From the NCBI GenBank assembly GCA_023451375.1, contig JAEXZS010000010.1, positions 95,493 to 159,492 on the forward strand: a DNA stretch of 64,000 nucleotides, in the 5' to 3' direction. The notes beneath the pieces are model-generated. The model searched no databases. It worked only from the letters and a program-made list of their open reading frames with translations, and was not told where the DNA came from. Within the stretch, counting starts at the first letter, position 1, and each line of letters opens with the position of its first letter. Made by a program: the position numbers and the translations under genes. This DNA is from Pseudomonadota bacterium. Its GTDB lineage: Bacteria > Pseudomonadota > Alphaproteobacteria > Caulobacterales > Caulobacteraceae. Shown one piece after another: positions 39,370-48,513 of the stretch.

Positions 39370-40293
39370 ATGTCGGCCCAGTCCCCGCGCGCGACGCTTG
39401 TCGACGGCAAGGCTTTTTCGGCCGCCCTGGTGGAGCGGGTGGCGGCGGCCGCCAAGCGGCTGGAGATGGCGCACGGGATCAAGCCGGGTCTCGCCGTGGT
39501 GATCGTCGGAGCGGATCCGGCCAGCCAGTTGTATGTGCGAAACAAGGGCGAGACGACTCTGCGCGCCGGCCTGCGGTCGGATACCCACTGGCTGCCTGCG
39601 ACGACGGGCCAGGAGGAACTGCTGGACCTCATCGCGCAGCTGAACGCCGACGGCGGCATCCACGGCATCCTGGTGCAACTGCCGCTGCCGGCGCATATCG
39701 ATTCCTTCGCCGTGCTGGATGCGATTGACCCGGATAAGGACGTGGACGGCTTCCACGTGGTCAATGCCGGACGTTTGGCGGTGGGCCTGCCCGGCCTGGT
39801 TCCCTGCACTCCGCTGGGATGCCTGATGCTGCTGAAGGACCAACTCGGCGACCTGGCCGGCCTGAACGCCGTCATCGTCGGCCGCTCCAACATTGTCGGC
39901 AAGCCGATGGCGCAGTTGCTGCTGGCCGAAAGCTGCACGGTGACCATCGCCCACTCGCGTACGCGGGACCTGCCGGCCCTGTGCCGAACCGCCGACATTC
40001 TGGTCGCCGCCGTCGGCCGACCCGAGATGATCCGGGGCGACTGGATCAAACCCGGCGCGACGGTGATCGACGTCGGCATCAATCGCGTGCCGTCAAAGGA
40101 CCCCGAGAAGGCGGCCGAAGGAAAGACGCGGGTCGTGGGCGATGTCGCCTTCGCCGAGGCGGCCGAGGTGGCGGCTCGCATCACACCGGTTCCCGGCGGC
40201 GTGGGACCGATGACCATCGCCTGCCTGCTGGCCAACACCTATTCGGCCGCCTGCCGCGCGGCGGGCGTCGTTCCGGAGCCGCTGAACGCTTGA
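39370..40293 (+). CDS. folD: FolD, methylene-THF dehydrogenase/cyclohydrolase
   Basis: 307 residues. GLAVVIVGADPASQLYVRNK carries the Tyr/Lys catalytic region. GILVQLPLPAHID, DPDKDVDGFHVVNAG, PCTPLGCL and VIVGRSNIVGKPMAQLLL (NADP loop) are family signatures, as are TPVPGGVGPMTIACLLANT at the end. It interconverts methylene-, methenyl- and formyl-tetrahydrofolate. CCGGAG lies six bases before the ATG at 39370. Single gene by spacing. Confidence 0.96.
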   Translation: MSAQSPRATLVDGKAFSAALVERVAAAAKRLEMAHGIKPGLAVVIVGADPASQLYVRNKGETTLRAGLRSDTHWLPATTGQEELLDLIAQLNADGGIHGILVQLPLPAHIDSFAVLDAIDPDKDVDGFHVVNAGRLAVGLPGLVPCTPLGCLMLLKDQLGDLAGLNAVIVGRSNIVGKPMAQLLLAESCTVTIAHSRTRDLPALCRTADILVAAVGRPEMIRGDWIKPGATVIDVGINRVPSKDPEKAAEGKTRVVGDVAFAEAAEVAARITPVPGGVGPMTIACLLANTYSAACRAAGVVPEPLNA

Positions 40294-40352
40294 AGCGTTG
40301 CCTATGAGCGCCGATACTCCTTTGGACGGCGCTTCGCCGACAGGGAGAGATC

Positions 40353-41033
40353 ATGGTTCGCCTTAACGCTCGCGCGCTCGCCTTGACGACCGCGCTCGTG
40401 ATCACGCCGGCCGTGGCCGGCTGCGGCTACAACACGATTCCGACCCAGCAGGAGCGGGCCGAGGCGGCCTGGGCGGATGTCCAGAGCCAGTACCAGCGCC
40501 GGGCCGACCTGGTGCCGAACCTGGTCGCCACCGTGCAGGGCGCGGCCATCCAGGAGCGCACCACGTTGACGGACGTTATCAACGCCCGCGCACGGGCCAC
40601 CTCGGTCAACATCTCCGCGGACGATCTCGACAATCCCCAGGCCTTCCAGCAGTACCAGGAGGCCCAGGGGCAGCTGAGCGGAGCTCTGTCGCGGCTGCTG
40701 GTCACCGTCGAGGCCTATCCGCAGCTCCAGGCCAACCAGAACTTCCTGGCGCTGCAGTCTCAGCTGGAGGGCACAGAGAACCGCATCGCGATCGCGCGTC
40801 GTGACTACAACGAGGCCGTGCGCGAATACAACACGACCCTGCGCACCTTCCCGAACGTTATTTGGGCCAAGACCGTCCACGCGGGCGCCCAGCCGATGCA
40901 GCTGTTCACCGCCACGGCGGAGGCGCAGTCCGCGCCCCAGGTGAACTTCAATCTGGGCGCTCCGTCCACCGGGTCGGCGCCGGGCGGAAACGCGGCGCTC
41001 GTCACGCCCGGCGCGACGCCGCCGGCCCAGTGA
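40353..41033 (+). CDS. LemA family lipoprotein
   Basis: 226 residues. The signal peptide ends in lipobox VAGC (about residue 24). The LemA core appears as ERAEAAWADVQSQYQRRADL, VPNLVATVQGAA, ATSVNISADDLDN, LLVTVEAYPQLQANQNFLAL and RDYNEAVREYNTTLRTFP. LemA proteins are helical bundles of unclear function, commonly encoded with TPM-domain proteins as here. A Pro/Ala/Gly tail follows. The stop overlaps the next gene's GTG (GTGA). Confidence 0.9.
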   Translation: MVRLNARALALTTALVITPAVAGCGYNTIPTQQERAEAAWADVQSQYQRRADLVPNLVATVQGAAIQERTTLTDVINARARATSVNISADDLDNPQAFQQYQEAQGQLSGALSRLLVTVEAYPQLQANQNFLALQSQLEGTENRIAIARRDYNEAVREYNTTLRTFPNVIWAKTVHAGAQPMQLFTATAEAQSAPQVNFNLGAPSTGSAPGGNAALVTPGATPPAQ

Positions 41034-41854
41034 CGGCCTTGTCCGCCTTGAAGCGGCGGGGCCCTGACCTCGCCGCCCTGCTGCTCGGCCTCTTCGCCGT
41101 CCTGCTGCTCGCGCCCCCAGCCATGGCGCAAGCGACGCTCGACTTCCCCCCGTTGACCGGACGCGTGGTCGATGAGGCCGACCTGCTCAGCCCCGCGACC
41201 GAACAGGCGCTGACCGAAAAGCTCGCGGCGCTGGAGGCCGACTCCAGCGACCAGCTGGTCGTGGTCACCTTGAGCAGCCTGCGGAACCAGGAGATCGAGG
41301 ACTACGGATATCAGCTCGGCCGCGCCTGGGGCATCGGCCAGGGCGAGAACGACAACGGCGCCCTGCTGATCGTCGCGCCGAACGAGCGCAAGGTGCGGAT
41401 CGAGGTCGGATATGGACTGGAGCCGATCCTCACCGACGCCTTCTCGGCCTTGGTGATCCACAATCAGATACTGCCGGCGTTCCGGGAAGGGGATTACGAA
41501 ACCGGCATCGTCAGGGGGGTCGACGCTTTGCTCGCGCAGCTTTCGCTCGATCCCGCCGAAGCGCAGGCCCGCGCCGCGGCGGCCGAGAGTGAGAAACCCG
41601 GCGTTCCCATAGCGCCCATCGTCACTATCGGGCTGGTGTTCCTGTTCATGTTCGTGGGCGCGATCGGCTCCGTCGCCGGCGGCCGGCGTCACCGCAGCAG
41701 CGGCGTGGCCCCAATCCTGATCTGGGCCGCGTCGGAGGCGCTGAGAAACTCGGGGCGCGGCGGCTGGGGCGGCGGAGGAGGAGGCTTCGGCGGTGGTGGA
41801 TTCGGCGGGGGCGGCGGCAGCTTCGGCGGCGGCGGCGCCTCGGGAGGATGGTGA
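41030..41854 (+). CDS. TPM-domain membrane protein (YgcG family)
   Basis: 274 residues from a GTG at 41030 that overlaps the lemA stop. Signal peptide to about residue 33 (APPAMAQ). The TPM domain runs about 40-165 (LTGRVVDEADLLSPATEQAL, DQLVVVTLSSLRNQEIEDYG, RKVRIEVGYGLEPILTD). One membrane helix lies near 195-215, and the C-terminal tail is almost pure Gly with Phe (GGGGGFGGGGFGGGGGSFGG). TPM domains have been described as acid phosphatase-like or photosystem-repair proteins; the substrate here is unknown. Confidence 0.88.
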   Translation: MTALSALKRRGPDLAALLLGLFAVLLLAPPAMAQATLDFPPLTGRVVDEADLLSPATEQALTEKLAALEADSSDQLVVVTLSSLRNQEIEDYGYQLGRAWGIGQGENDNGALLIVAPNERKVRIEVGYGLEPILTDAFSALVIHNQILPAFREGDYETGIVRGVDALLAQLSLDPAEAQARAAAAESEKPGVPIAPIVTIGLVFLFMFVGAIGSVAGGRRHRSSGVAPILIWAASEALRNSGRGGWGGGGGGFGGGGFGGGGGSFGGGGASGGW

Positions 41855-42540
41855 TGCGCTTGACCGATGAAGACCGTGCGCGGGTCGCGGCCGCCATTTC
41901 CGCCGCCGAGGCGCGAACCTCGGGGGAGATCTTCTGCGTCGTCGCGCGTCGGGTTTCGTCCTACGCCGACGTCAGCCTCGCTTGGGCGGCGGCGGCGGCC
42001 CTGATCCTGCCGGCCTTGGTGATCCCGCTGGGCTTCGACATGGCGTGGCTGCCCGGTGTCGGACAGGGCTGGGAGGCCGCCCACCTCGCGGGCCGCGACC
42101 TCAGCATCGGACAGGCGCTGGGAGCCTATGCGGCGGCGCAGGCGCTGGTCTTCGTCGCGGTGTTCCTGCTCACCCGCATTCCGGTGGTCCGCCGCGGGGT
42201 GACCCCGCGCGGCGTGCGACGCGCCCGCGTGCGTCGCGCGGCCATGCAGCAGTTCCTGGCCCACGGCGTCCATGTGACGGCCGAACGCACCGCGGTGCTG
42301 ATCTTCGCCGCTCTGGATGAGCACCAGGTCGAGCTGATCGCCGACGAGGGCATCCACGCCAAGGTCGACCAGGCGGTGTGGGCCGACGCGGTCGCGGCCC
42401 TCACCCGCGAGATGAAGGCAGGCCGGCCCGTCGCCGGCTTCGAACAGGCCATCGATCAATGCGGCCGAGTGCTGGCGGAGCATTTTCCGCCGCGCGCCCG
42501 CAATCCCAACGAATTGCCGGACCATCTGGTCCTGCTCTGA
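41854..42540 (+). CDS. Second TPM-domain membrane protein
   Basis: 228 residues from the ATG at 41854, preceded by GGGAGGA and overlapping the previous stop (TGATG). The N-terminus DRARVAAAISAAEARTSGEI is a short TPM-type domain. Two membrane helices follow (about 45-65 and 90-110), then a region with HVTAERTAVLIFAALDEHQV and ELIADEGIHAKV, the C-terminal half of the TPM fold. Third gene of a LemA-TPM-TPM operon with overlapping starts, so the three products probably act together at the inner membrane. Confidence 0.85.
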   Translation: MRLTDEDRARVAAAISAAEARTSGEIFCVVARRVSSYADVSLAWAAAAALILPALVIPLGFDMAWLPGVGQGWEAAHLAGRDLSIGQALGAYAAAQALVFVAVFLLTRIPVVRRGVTPRGVRRARVRRAAMQQFLAHGVHVTAERTAVLIFAALDEHQVELIADEGIHAKVDQAVWADAVAALTREMKAGRPVAGFEQAIDQCGRVLAEHFPPRARNPNELPDHLVLL

Positions 42541-42619
42541 ACCCTGTTGTCGCGTCCGGGTCGCATTCGTCGGCGAAAAGGCCCCGCGCTCCGCCCCAAG
42601 ACACGCTTTTCGGGAACCC

Positions 42620-43357
42620 ATGCCCCGCCTCCTGACCTACAACGTTCATCGCTGCGTCGGCACCGATCGGCGGCTGGATGTCGATCGCATCGTGGCCGTG
42701 ATCGGCGAGCACGAGCCTGACATCGTCTGTCTGCAGGAACTGGATGTGGGCCGCGCGCGCACCGATCGGATCGATCAGGCGCAGACGATCGCCGACAAGC
42801 TGGCCATGACCTCGCGCTTCCATCCGGCCATGCGGGTCGAGGCTGAACTCTACGGCGACGCCATCATGACCCCGCATCCGGAGAAGCTGATCCGCGCGGC
42901 CGCCCTGCCGACGGTCGCCGGGATTCCCGGTCTGGAGCCCCGCGGCGCGATCTGGTCCGAGATCGAGATCGGCGGCGTGTCGGTGAATGTCGTCAACACC
43001 CATCTGGGTCTGGTGCCGCGCGAGCAGCGGCTGCAGGCCGCCGCCCTGGCCGGAGCGGGCTGGCTGGGCGCTTGCCACGGTCCGACGCTGCTGGCGGGCG
43101 ATTTCAATGCAACCTCTATCACCCGCCCGTATCAGACCCTGGCGAGAAAGCTGCAGGACTGCCAGCGCCAGCTGAAGCTGAGACCCTCGGTGAAGACCTT
43201 CCCGTCCGCCTTCCCCGCGATCCGCATCGACCATTGCTTCGTCAGCCCGGAGATCCGCATAACCGGCGTGACCTCGCCCTACTCTCCCCTGGCGCGCATC
43301 GCTTCGGACCACCTGCCGCTGGTGATCGACTTCGAGATCGTTCAGCCGGGCGCCTGA
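42620..43357 (+). CDS. Endonuclease/exonuclease/phosphatase (EEP) family hydrolase
   Basis: 245 residues. The fold opens LLTYNVHRCVGTDRRLDVDR with DIVCLQELDV (metal-binding Glu). NVVNTHLGL and LLAGDFNATS follow, and the C-terminal pair is IRIDHCFVSP and ASDHLPLVIDF (catalytic His). Members hydrolyse phosphodiesters in DNA, RNA or lipids. Being convergent with a phospholipase D gene (3' ends overlap by 16 bases) hints at envelope lipid metabolism, but this is speculative. Confidence 0.85.
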   Translation: MPRLLTYNVHRCVGTDRRLDVDRIVAVIGEHEPDIVCLQELDVGRARTDRIDQAQTIADKLAMTSRFHPAMRVEAELYGDAIMTPHPEKLIRAAALPTVAGIPGLEPRGAIWSEIEIGGVSVNVVNTHLGLVPREQRLQAAALAGAGWLGACHGPTLLAGDFNATSITRPYQTLARKLQDCQRQLKLRPSVKTFPSAFPAIRIDHCFVSPEIRITGVTSPYSPLARIASDHLPLVIDFEIVQPGA

Positions 43358-44820
43358 CCACCCTCGGAGGCCGGGCGCGTGCGCCGGGCGCGGGCCAACC
43401 GCTTCCACGGGCGCCACGCGTCGGTCGAGGAGCCTGGATCGCCCAGCTGCCATTCGGCGATCAACCGCTGCAGCCGGTTTGGCGGCTCAGAGCCCAGCGG
43501 GGTCAAGCGATCGTGGCCGAAGCTGACCATGGCCGCCCCGGCCGAGCCCATGACGGCCTCCGCCGCCGCGAAGTCCTCGCCCGACACCCCCAGCCAGTGG
43601 CCGATGGTGTGGTGTCGATGCGCCCTGATGGCGGCTCGTCCCTCCTCGTCGCGGGGCTCGGCGATGATGTCGCACTCGGTGTCCAGGCCCATTGATCGAT
43701 TGTTCAGATTGGTGGAGCCGATCCGCAGCAGGCGGTCGTCGATGATCGACACCTTGGCATGCACGATGATGCGATCGCCCTCGGCGGTCCGGGGACTGAA
43801 GGCGAAGAAGCGATTGTAGGCGTCGGCCTGCTCCAGCCGGTACAACACCTCGGCGCGGGCCGTGTCCATCGTCAGGCTGTCGAACCAGCTGGGGCTCTTG
43901 CCGGTGGAGACCAGGATCACTTCTGGCCCGTCCACCTCGGCCAGCCGCTGCGCCAGGGCGGCGGCGATGACGGGCGAAGTGAAATACTGGTTCTCCAGAT
44001 AGATCAGCGTCTTGGCCCGGCGGATGGTTTCCAGGTGCAGCGCCTCGCTTTCACGAACCTCGCGCCGCCCCGCCCATGTCGGCTCGGTGCGCGCGATACC
44101 GATCGGCACGTTCGTCATGTGAACCGGCACGCCGTCCGGCCAGGGATCGGTCTCGACCTCGTCCGGCACCGTCCGCTCCCAGGTGGCGCGGAACCAGCGC
44201 TCGCGCGCCAGGTCTCCCAAGGCGCGCGCGGCCGGGCCGTCCATCACGGCCATGACCTCGTGTCGCGCCTTGCAGATCAGGCCGTTCGGCAGAGCGCGCC
44301 GGGGGTCCCCGTCCAGATGCTCGACGCTGTCCCACCTGTCCGTTGAGATGTCGCCCCCGCCGCAGAACGCCACCCGATCGTCGATCACCACGACCTTCTG
44401 GTGATGACAGGCGCCGATAGGACCGGGCGAATCCATCCGGAACTCGACCATCCGCTTGCGGAACCAGCGCTGGGCCCGATGCGGATAGAAGCCCTGGGAC
44501 GCGGCGATGAGCAGCGGCGATTTCCAGATCAGCAGCCGGACGTCCAAATCGGGCTTGCGCTTGACCAGCATGCGCAGCTGGTGTCCGATCTCGGCGGTTT
44601 TGTCGCCGGGCCGGGTCTCCGGGTCCAGATGCGTGCGCGGATCGAACTGCCATCCCAGGATGACGATCGACCGCTCGGCCTTCTGCAGGGCGGACGACAG
44701 CGCGTCGAAATAGGCTTCGTTCTCCATCAGCACCGCGAACCGCGACGCCATGGCGCTGCGCCAGATCCGCGGCCCGGGGGCCAGCAGGCTGCCGTCGTCG
44801 GTGTCGCCTTGATGGATCAT
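43342..44820 (-). CDS. Phospholipase D / cardiolipin synthase-like protein
   Basis: 492 residues with two HKD motifs, HHQKVVVIDDRVAFCGG and HAKVSIIDDRLLRIGSTN, each H-x-K-x4-D. FAVLMENEAYFDALSSAL and ENQYFTSPVIAAALAQRL are typical of PLD enzymes of the VTC/cardiolipin-synthase-like group. There is no signal peptide or membrane helix, unlike ClsA. It could synthesise cardiolipin or hydrolyse phospholipids. The first ATG is used; the internal MASRFAVLMENE start at codon 24 is an alternative since residues 1-23 are not conserved-looking. Confidence 0.85.
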   Translation of the reverse strand: MIHQGDTDDGSLLAPGPRIWRSAMASRFAVLMENEAYFDALSSALQKAERSIVILGWQFDPRTHLDPETRPGDKTAEIGHQLRMLVKRKPDLDVRLLIWKSPLLIAASQGFYPHRAQRWFRKRMVEFRMDSPGPIGACHHQKVVVIDDRVAFCGGGDISTDRWDSVEHLDGDPRRALPNGLICKARHEVMAVMDGPAARALGDLARERWFRATWERTVPDEVETDPWPDGVPVHMTNVPIGIARTEPTWAGRREVRESEALHLETIRRAKTLIYLENQYFTSPVIAAALAQRLAEVDGPEVILVSTGKSPSWFDSLTMDTARAEVLYRLEQADAYNRFFAFSPRTAEGDRIIVHAKVSIIDDRLLRIGSTNLNNRSMGLDTECDIIAEPRDEEGRAAIRAHRHHTIGHWLGVSGEDFAAAEAVMGSAGAAMVSFGHDRLTPLGSEPPNRLQRLIAEWQLGDPGSSTDAWRPWKRLARARRTRPASEGGQAPG

Positions 44821-44981
44821 TCAGCCTGCCTGCCCGATTCGCATGACAGCGCGATGGGGAGCGCCCCTCCTCCGTTCCACGCAGGCCACGCCGGGTCAAT
44901 CTTTGCGAGGCGGGATTGTGACGATCTCCAAAAAGGCGCATAGAATACGCAGGGAAAGCGCGCACGGAGAAGGGTTCAGGG

Positions 44982-45164
44982 ATGCAGGCGCTGGTGGAAT
45001 TGATCGCCGGCTTCATCGCCCTTCTGGCCGCCGCCGTGCTGTCCCAGTTCGGCGTCGATATCCATGCGCCCCGCCAGGCTGACCGCGAGGTGCGCCGCAC
45101 CGCCGATTGCCGCGCCGAGGCGCCGGCGTCCACCCTGGTGTCCGAAGTCAAGCGCGACTGCTGA
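44982..45164 (+). CDS. Small membrane protein of unknown function
   Basis: 60 residues. One hydrophobic helix (about residues 4-24, LVELIAGFIALLAAAVLSQF) and a charged tail with two Cys (TADCRAEA and the C-terminal KRDC). AAGG and CAGG precede the ATG. A possible promoter, GTGACG-N17-TAGAAT, lies at about 44918-44946. Its stop codon overlaps a GATTC site. No family recognised; it sits upstream of tipN. Confidence 0.55.
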   Translation: MQALVELIAGFIALLAAAVLSQFGVDIHAPRQADREVRRTADCRAEAPASTLVSEVKRDC

Positions 45165-45222
45165 TTCGCTTTCCGTTCGCCGACTGTGAGCGATGCGCGA
45201 CTTGGACCCGCGACCTTGAGTC
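45162..45222. promoter_or_regulatory. Two GANTC sites upstream of tipN
   Basis: GATTC at 45162-45166 and GAGTC at 45218-45222 lie 117 and 61 bases upstream of the tipN ATG. They are potential CcrM methylation sites for cell-cycle control. The sites are seen; function inferred. Confidence 0.35.
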
Positions 45223-45278
45223 GTTAGGGTCAGGTCCGGCGCGTTTAATCGCCGCGTTTGGATCGAGCTCGACGCCTG

Positions 45279-47837
45279 ATGAAATCCCGTAATCGGCCGC
45301 CGCTGAAACTAACCGAGGACGACGCCGTCCAGCCGATCGACGGCGCGGAGGCGCTCGGGCCGACCGCGACCGAGCCGGAATCAGCCGTCGAACTGGGCAT
45401 TCCCCAGGAGCACCCTCAGCGCCCGATGTCGGAACGTCGTCGCCGCCGCCTGCTGGAAGAGCAGCGCCTGGCGGAAGAACGCGCCGCCGCTGAGCCGCTG
45501 GAACGAGAACCGCGCGCCGCGATCGTGGCAGAGCCTTCGGTCGAGCCGGTCCCCGACTCGGGCGCCGCCTTGGAGCTGGCCGCGGTCGCGGGACAGCCGC
45601 TCTCGCCCTTCGAACGCACCACGGCCCCCGCTGTCCGGACCACGGCTGTGTCCGAGGCGGGGCCTGGCCGCCAAGCCTATGTCATGGCCGGCGTCGCGGC
45701 CGCCCTTTGGATCGGCGGCGTCGCCTCCTGGGCGGCGTATGAATTCGGCGTCGGAGGGGCTGATCTCGATCCGCTGCGGATCGCCATCTACACCCTGATC
45801 GCGCTGGCTCCGGCCGGTCTCGCCATCATGATGGCCCATGCGATCCGTCAGGGCGCGGGCCTGGCGGCGGAGACGCGGCGCGCCCGAGAGCTGGCCGAAG
45901 CCCTGGTCGCGCCCACGGCGCTGGCCGCTCGCCAGACCGGTGAGGTGCTGCAGTCCTTGCGCAGCGACATCGATCATGCCGGCCTGGCCGCCGAGCGAGC
46001 GCGCAATGACATGACCCTGCTCCGCGAAGCCCTGGCGGAGGAGACCCTGCGCCTCAACGAGGCCGCCGAGACCGCGGGCCGCACGGCGCGGCGTCTGGCC
46101 GAACAGCTGGGCCGCGAGCGCGACCAGATGCAGACCCTTGGCGTTCATCTCGACACCCAGGCCGCCGGCGTCATCGACGCTGTCGAGCGGCAGTCGCGCA
46201 TGGTCGCTGACGCCTCCGACTTGGCCCAGACGCAGTTGCGGGAGGCGGAGGCCGCCCTCGCGGCCCGCGCCGCAGACCTAGCCGCCGCCGCCGGCGAGGC
46301 GCAGGACGCCGCGCGCATCGCCGCCGAGGACCTGGCGCGTCAGACGATCCGTCTCGAAAACGCCGGCTCCGGCGTGTCGGAACAGATCCAATCCGTCGAG
46401 GAGGGCTTGGGGCAACAGCGCGCCGCGCTGGTCGCCGCCGCCTACGCCCTGCGCACCGACCAGGAGGACTTCTCCGCCCAGGTCGAGAGCCAGCGCGCCC
46501 AGTTGGTCGAGCATCTGTCGGCGACCCGCGGCGCCGCCAACGACCTCAGCCAAACCTCCCAGTCGTCGCTGGACGCTCTGCGCGACCTTCTGGAGGCCTC
46601 GGGCGACCAGTTCCGCGCTCTGATCGAGATGTCCCAGCGGGAGGCGGACAGTTTCGACGCCGCCACCAAGCTGTCGCTGGACCGCTTCGAGGCGCTGGCG
46701 GCCGAGGCCCGGGACACCCTGATGGAGGAGACCCGCCGCGCCCTGGAAGCCCTCAAGGCCACGGCGGATCAGTCGCGCGCCGCCGCCGCCGAGGCGTCCG
46801 ATCAGGCGCAGATCCGCATCGACCGCCTGGCCGAAACACTGTTCCAGGCCGCCCACAAGGCGGACGTGGCGGTCGACGCGCGGATCGAGGACGCGCGCCG
46901 CGTGGTGGGCGAGACTTCGGGACTGGTCGACCAGGCCGGCGAACGGGTGGCCGAGCGCCTCGAGACCGTCCTGGAGAAGCTGAACGCGGCCCTTGGCCAG
47001 ATCGACGCCGCCGTGGCGGACGTGGATGCGCGGGCGGCCCGCCTGCCTGACGAGGCCCGATCCAGGGTCGACGCCGTCCGCGCCAGCGTCGAGGAAGGTC
47101 TGGCCGCCCTGTCCGCCGCTTCGCGCAAGGCGGCCGAGGACACCGAAGCGCTGGATGTCGGCTTCCAGGAGCGGGTCCGGCGCAACTACGACATGCTCAC
47201 TGAGGCGGTCCGGCTGATGGGCGTGGTGTCCGGCGATTCCGCCGCGCGGCGGCGTGAATCGACCCCGGACGCCCTGCCTGACCCGCGACCGGCGCGCGCC
47301 GCTCCGCCCGAGCCGAAACCGGCCGAGGATCGCGGCTTCGGCTTGCGCGGTCGCCTGAAGCTGGAGCCGGCGGAACCCGCGCCTCGGGCCGCGCAGGGTC
47401 CGCTCGACTGGAACGACCTGGTCGCCGACGATCCGGGAGGTCAGCCTCTGGACCTTGATACACCCCTCCCCGCCGGAAGCCCCGAGGAAGTCTCGGAGAG
47501 GCTGGCGGCCGCCATCCGCCGCATGGGCGTGGACCCGAACGCCCTGCTGCCCCGCGCGCGGGTCGAGGAGGCCGCGCGGTCGATCACCGCCGGCGACCCG
47601 GCCGGCGCGCGGCAGATCGTGCGGCGCGTGGCGCCGGCGGCGGTCCGCAGCGTCTCCCGCCGGGTCTTAAGCGACAGCGATCTGCGCGCCGACGCCGAAC
47701 GCTACGTCCGCGCCTTCGGCCAGGGCTTGGCCGAGCGTGCGCGGGCGGGCGACGGAACGGCCGTCCATGATCGCCTTGGGTCGGATGCCGGACGCACCTT
47801 CATGCTGCTGGACGCCGCCGTCGGCGACATGGGCTGA
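45279..47837 (+). CDS. tipN: TipN-like cell polarity protein
   Basis: 852 residues. A disordered N-terminus (1-130) is followed by two membrane helices (about 133-155 and 166-187), then about 450 residues of coiled coil rich in Ala, Glu, Arg and Gln heptads (roughly 190-660). A Pro-rich linker and a C-terminal helical domain (from about 730, PEEVSERLAAAIRRMGVDP) follow. This architecture and length fit Caulobacter TipN (888 residues), which marks the new pole and guides flagellum placement and ParA-driven chromosome segregation. The ATG at 45279 is preferred to an upstream TTG. Co-occurrence with mipZ in the window supports the lineage. Generic coiled-coil similarity is the main caveat. Confidence 0.7.
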   Translation: MKSRNRPPLKLTEDDAVQPIDGAEALGPTATEPESAVELGIPQEHPQRPMSERRRRRLLEEQRLAEERAAAEPLEREPRAAIVAEPSVEPVPDSGAALELAAVAGQPLSPFERTTAPAVRTTAVSEAGPGRQAYVMAGVAAALWIGGVASWAAYEFGVGGADLDPLRIAIYTLIALAPAGLAIMMAHAIRQGAGLAAETRRARELAEALVAPTALAARQTGEVLQSLRSDIDHAGLAAERARNDMTLLREALAEETLRLNEAAETAGRTARRLAEQLGRERDQMQTLGVHLDTQAAGVIDAVERQSRMVADASDLAQTQLREAEAALAARAADLAAAAGEAQDAARIAAEDLARQTIRLENAGSGVSEQIQSVEEGLGQQRAALVAAAYALRTDQEDFSAQVESQRAQLVEHLSATRGAANDLSQTSQSSLDALRDLLEASGDQFRALIEMSQREADSFDAATKLSLDRFEALAAEARDTLMEETRRALEALKATADQSRAAAAEASDQAQIRIDRLAETLFQAAHKADVAVDARIEDARRVVGETSGLVDQAGERVAERLETVLEKLNAALGQIDAAVADVDARAARLPDEARSRVDAVRASVEEGLAALSAASRKAAEDTEALDVGFQERVRRNYDMLTEAVRLMGVVSGDSAARRRESTPDALPDPRPARAAPPEPKPAEDRGFGLRGRLKLEPAEPAPRAAQGPLDWNDLVADDPGGQPLDLDTPLPAGSPEEVSERLAAAIRRMGVDPNALLPRARVEEAARSITAGDPAGARQIVRRVAPAAVRSVSRRVLSDSDLRADAERYVRAFGQGLAERARAGDGTAVHDRLGSDAGRTFMLLDAAVGDMG

Positions 47838-47919
47838 TCCACGTCACGGCTTGACGCGACCTCAGCCTTGCCCCTTTTCTTGATCGTCACGATGCTGTCA
47901 CACCGCGAGGACCAGCCCT

Positions 47920-48513
47920 ATGCTCGACCCTGAGGTTCAGACCGGCCAGGATCGGCGCCCCGGCATCGTGATCTGCGCCTATGAGGCGGACGACGAGGGC
48001 TGGGACCCCGTCGAGGACCTTTCGGGCCGATACTGGGATCCACCCGGCGCCCGCACCGTCGCCGTCTTCGCCGACGACCCTGAAGCCTTGATCTCGACCC
48101 TGACTGATCATCTCAGGAGCGGCGACTGCCAGGGCGTCCTGCTGGTCGGCCGATCGGCTCGCTCGCCCGGCTTCCGGATCCAGATGCGCGCCGAGAATCA
48201 CGCGCCCGGGCAGAAGCACCGTCTGAGCCGCACCGGCCCGGGAGTCGCCCGCTCCACCGCCCCCGTCGCCGATATGATCCGATCCTTGGCGGAGGCGGGG
48301 ATAAAGGCCGATGCATCGTCGGAGGCCGAAGATGACGTGGGCTCCTACCTGCTCTACCGGATGCTTGCGGAACTGCCGGACGGCCCCGACGCGCCCGCGA
48401 TCGGCCTGATGCGGGCGCCGCTCCCGGCGGATGAGCGCCTGGTCCGCAAGGGCGTCAAGGCCGTAGCCTCGGCCATGGCCCGCCGCATGACGCCGCTGGC
48501 GAAGGCTGGCTAG
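47920..48513 (+). CDS. Peptidase C15 (pyroglutamyl peptidase)-like protein without catalytic Cys
   Basis: 197 residues. GVLLVGRSARSPGFRIQMRAENHA resembles the Glu-containing motif of pyrrolidone carboxyl peptidases. DVGSYLLYRMLAEL aligns with the A-G-x-[YF]-[LVI]-C-N active-site helix, but with Leu where Cys should be. It ends in a basic helix (KGVKAVASAMARRM). If the alignment holds it is a pseudoenzyme. It starts 83 bases after tipN and shares stop-codon bases with the convergent amidase gene. Family assignment is tentative. Confidence 0.5.
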   Translation: MLDPEVQTGQDRRPGIVICAYEADDEGWDPVEDLSGRYWDPPGARTVAVFADDPEALISTLTDHLRSGDCQGVLLVGRSARSPGFRIQMRAENHAPGQKHRLSRTGPGVARSTAPVADMIRSLAEAGIKADASSEAEDDVGSYLLYRMLAELPDGPDAPAIGLMRAPLPADERLVRKGVKAVASAMARRMTPLAKAG

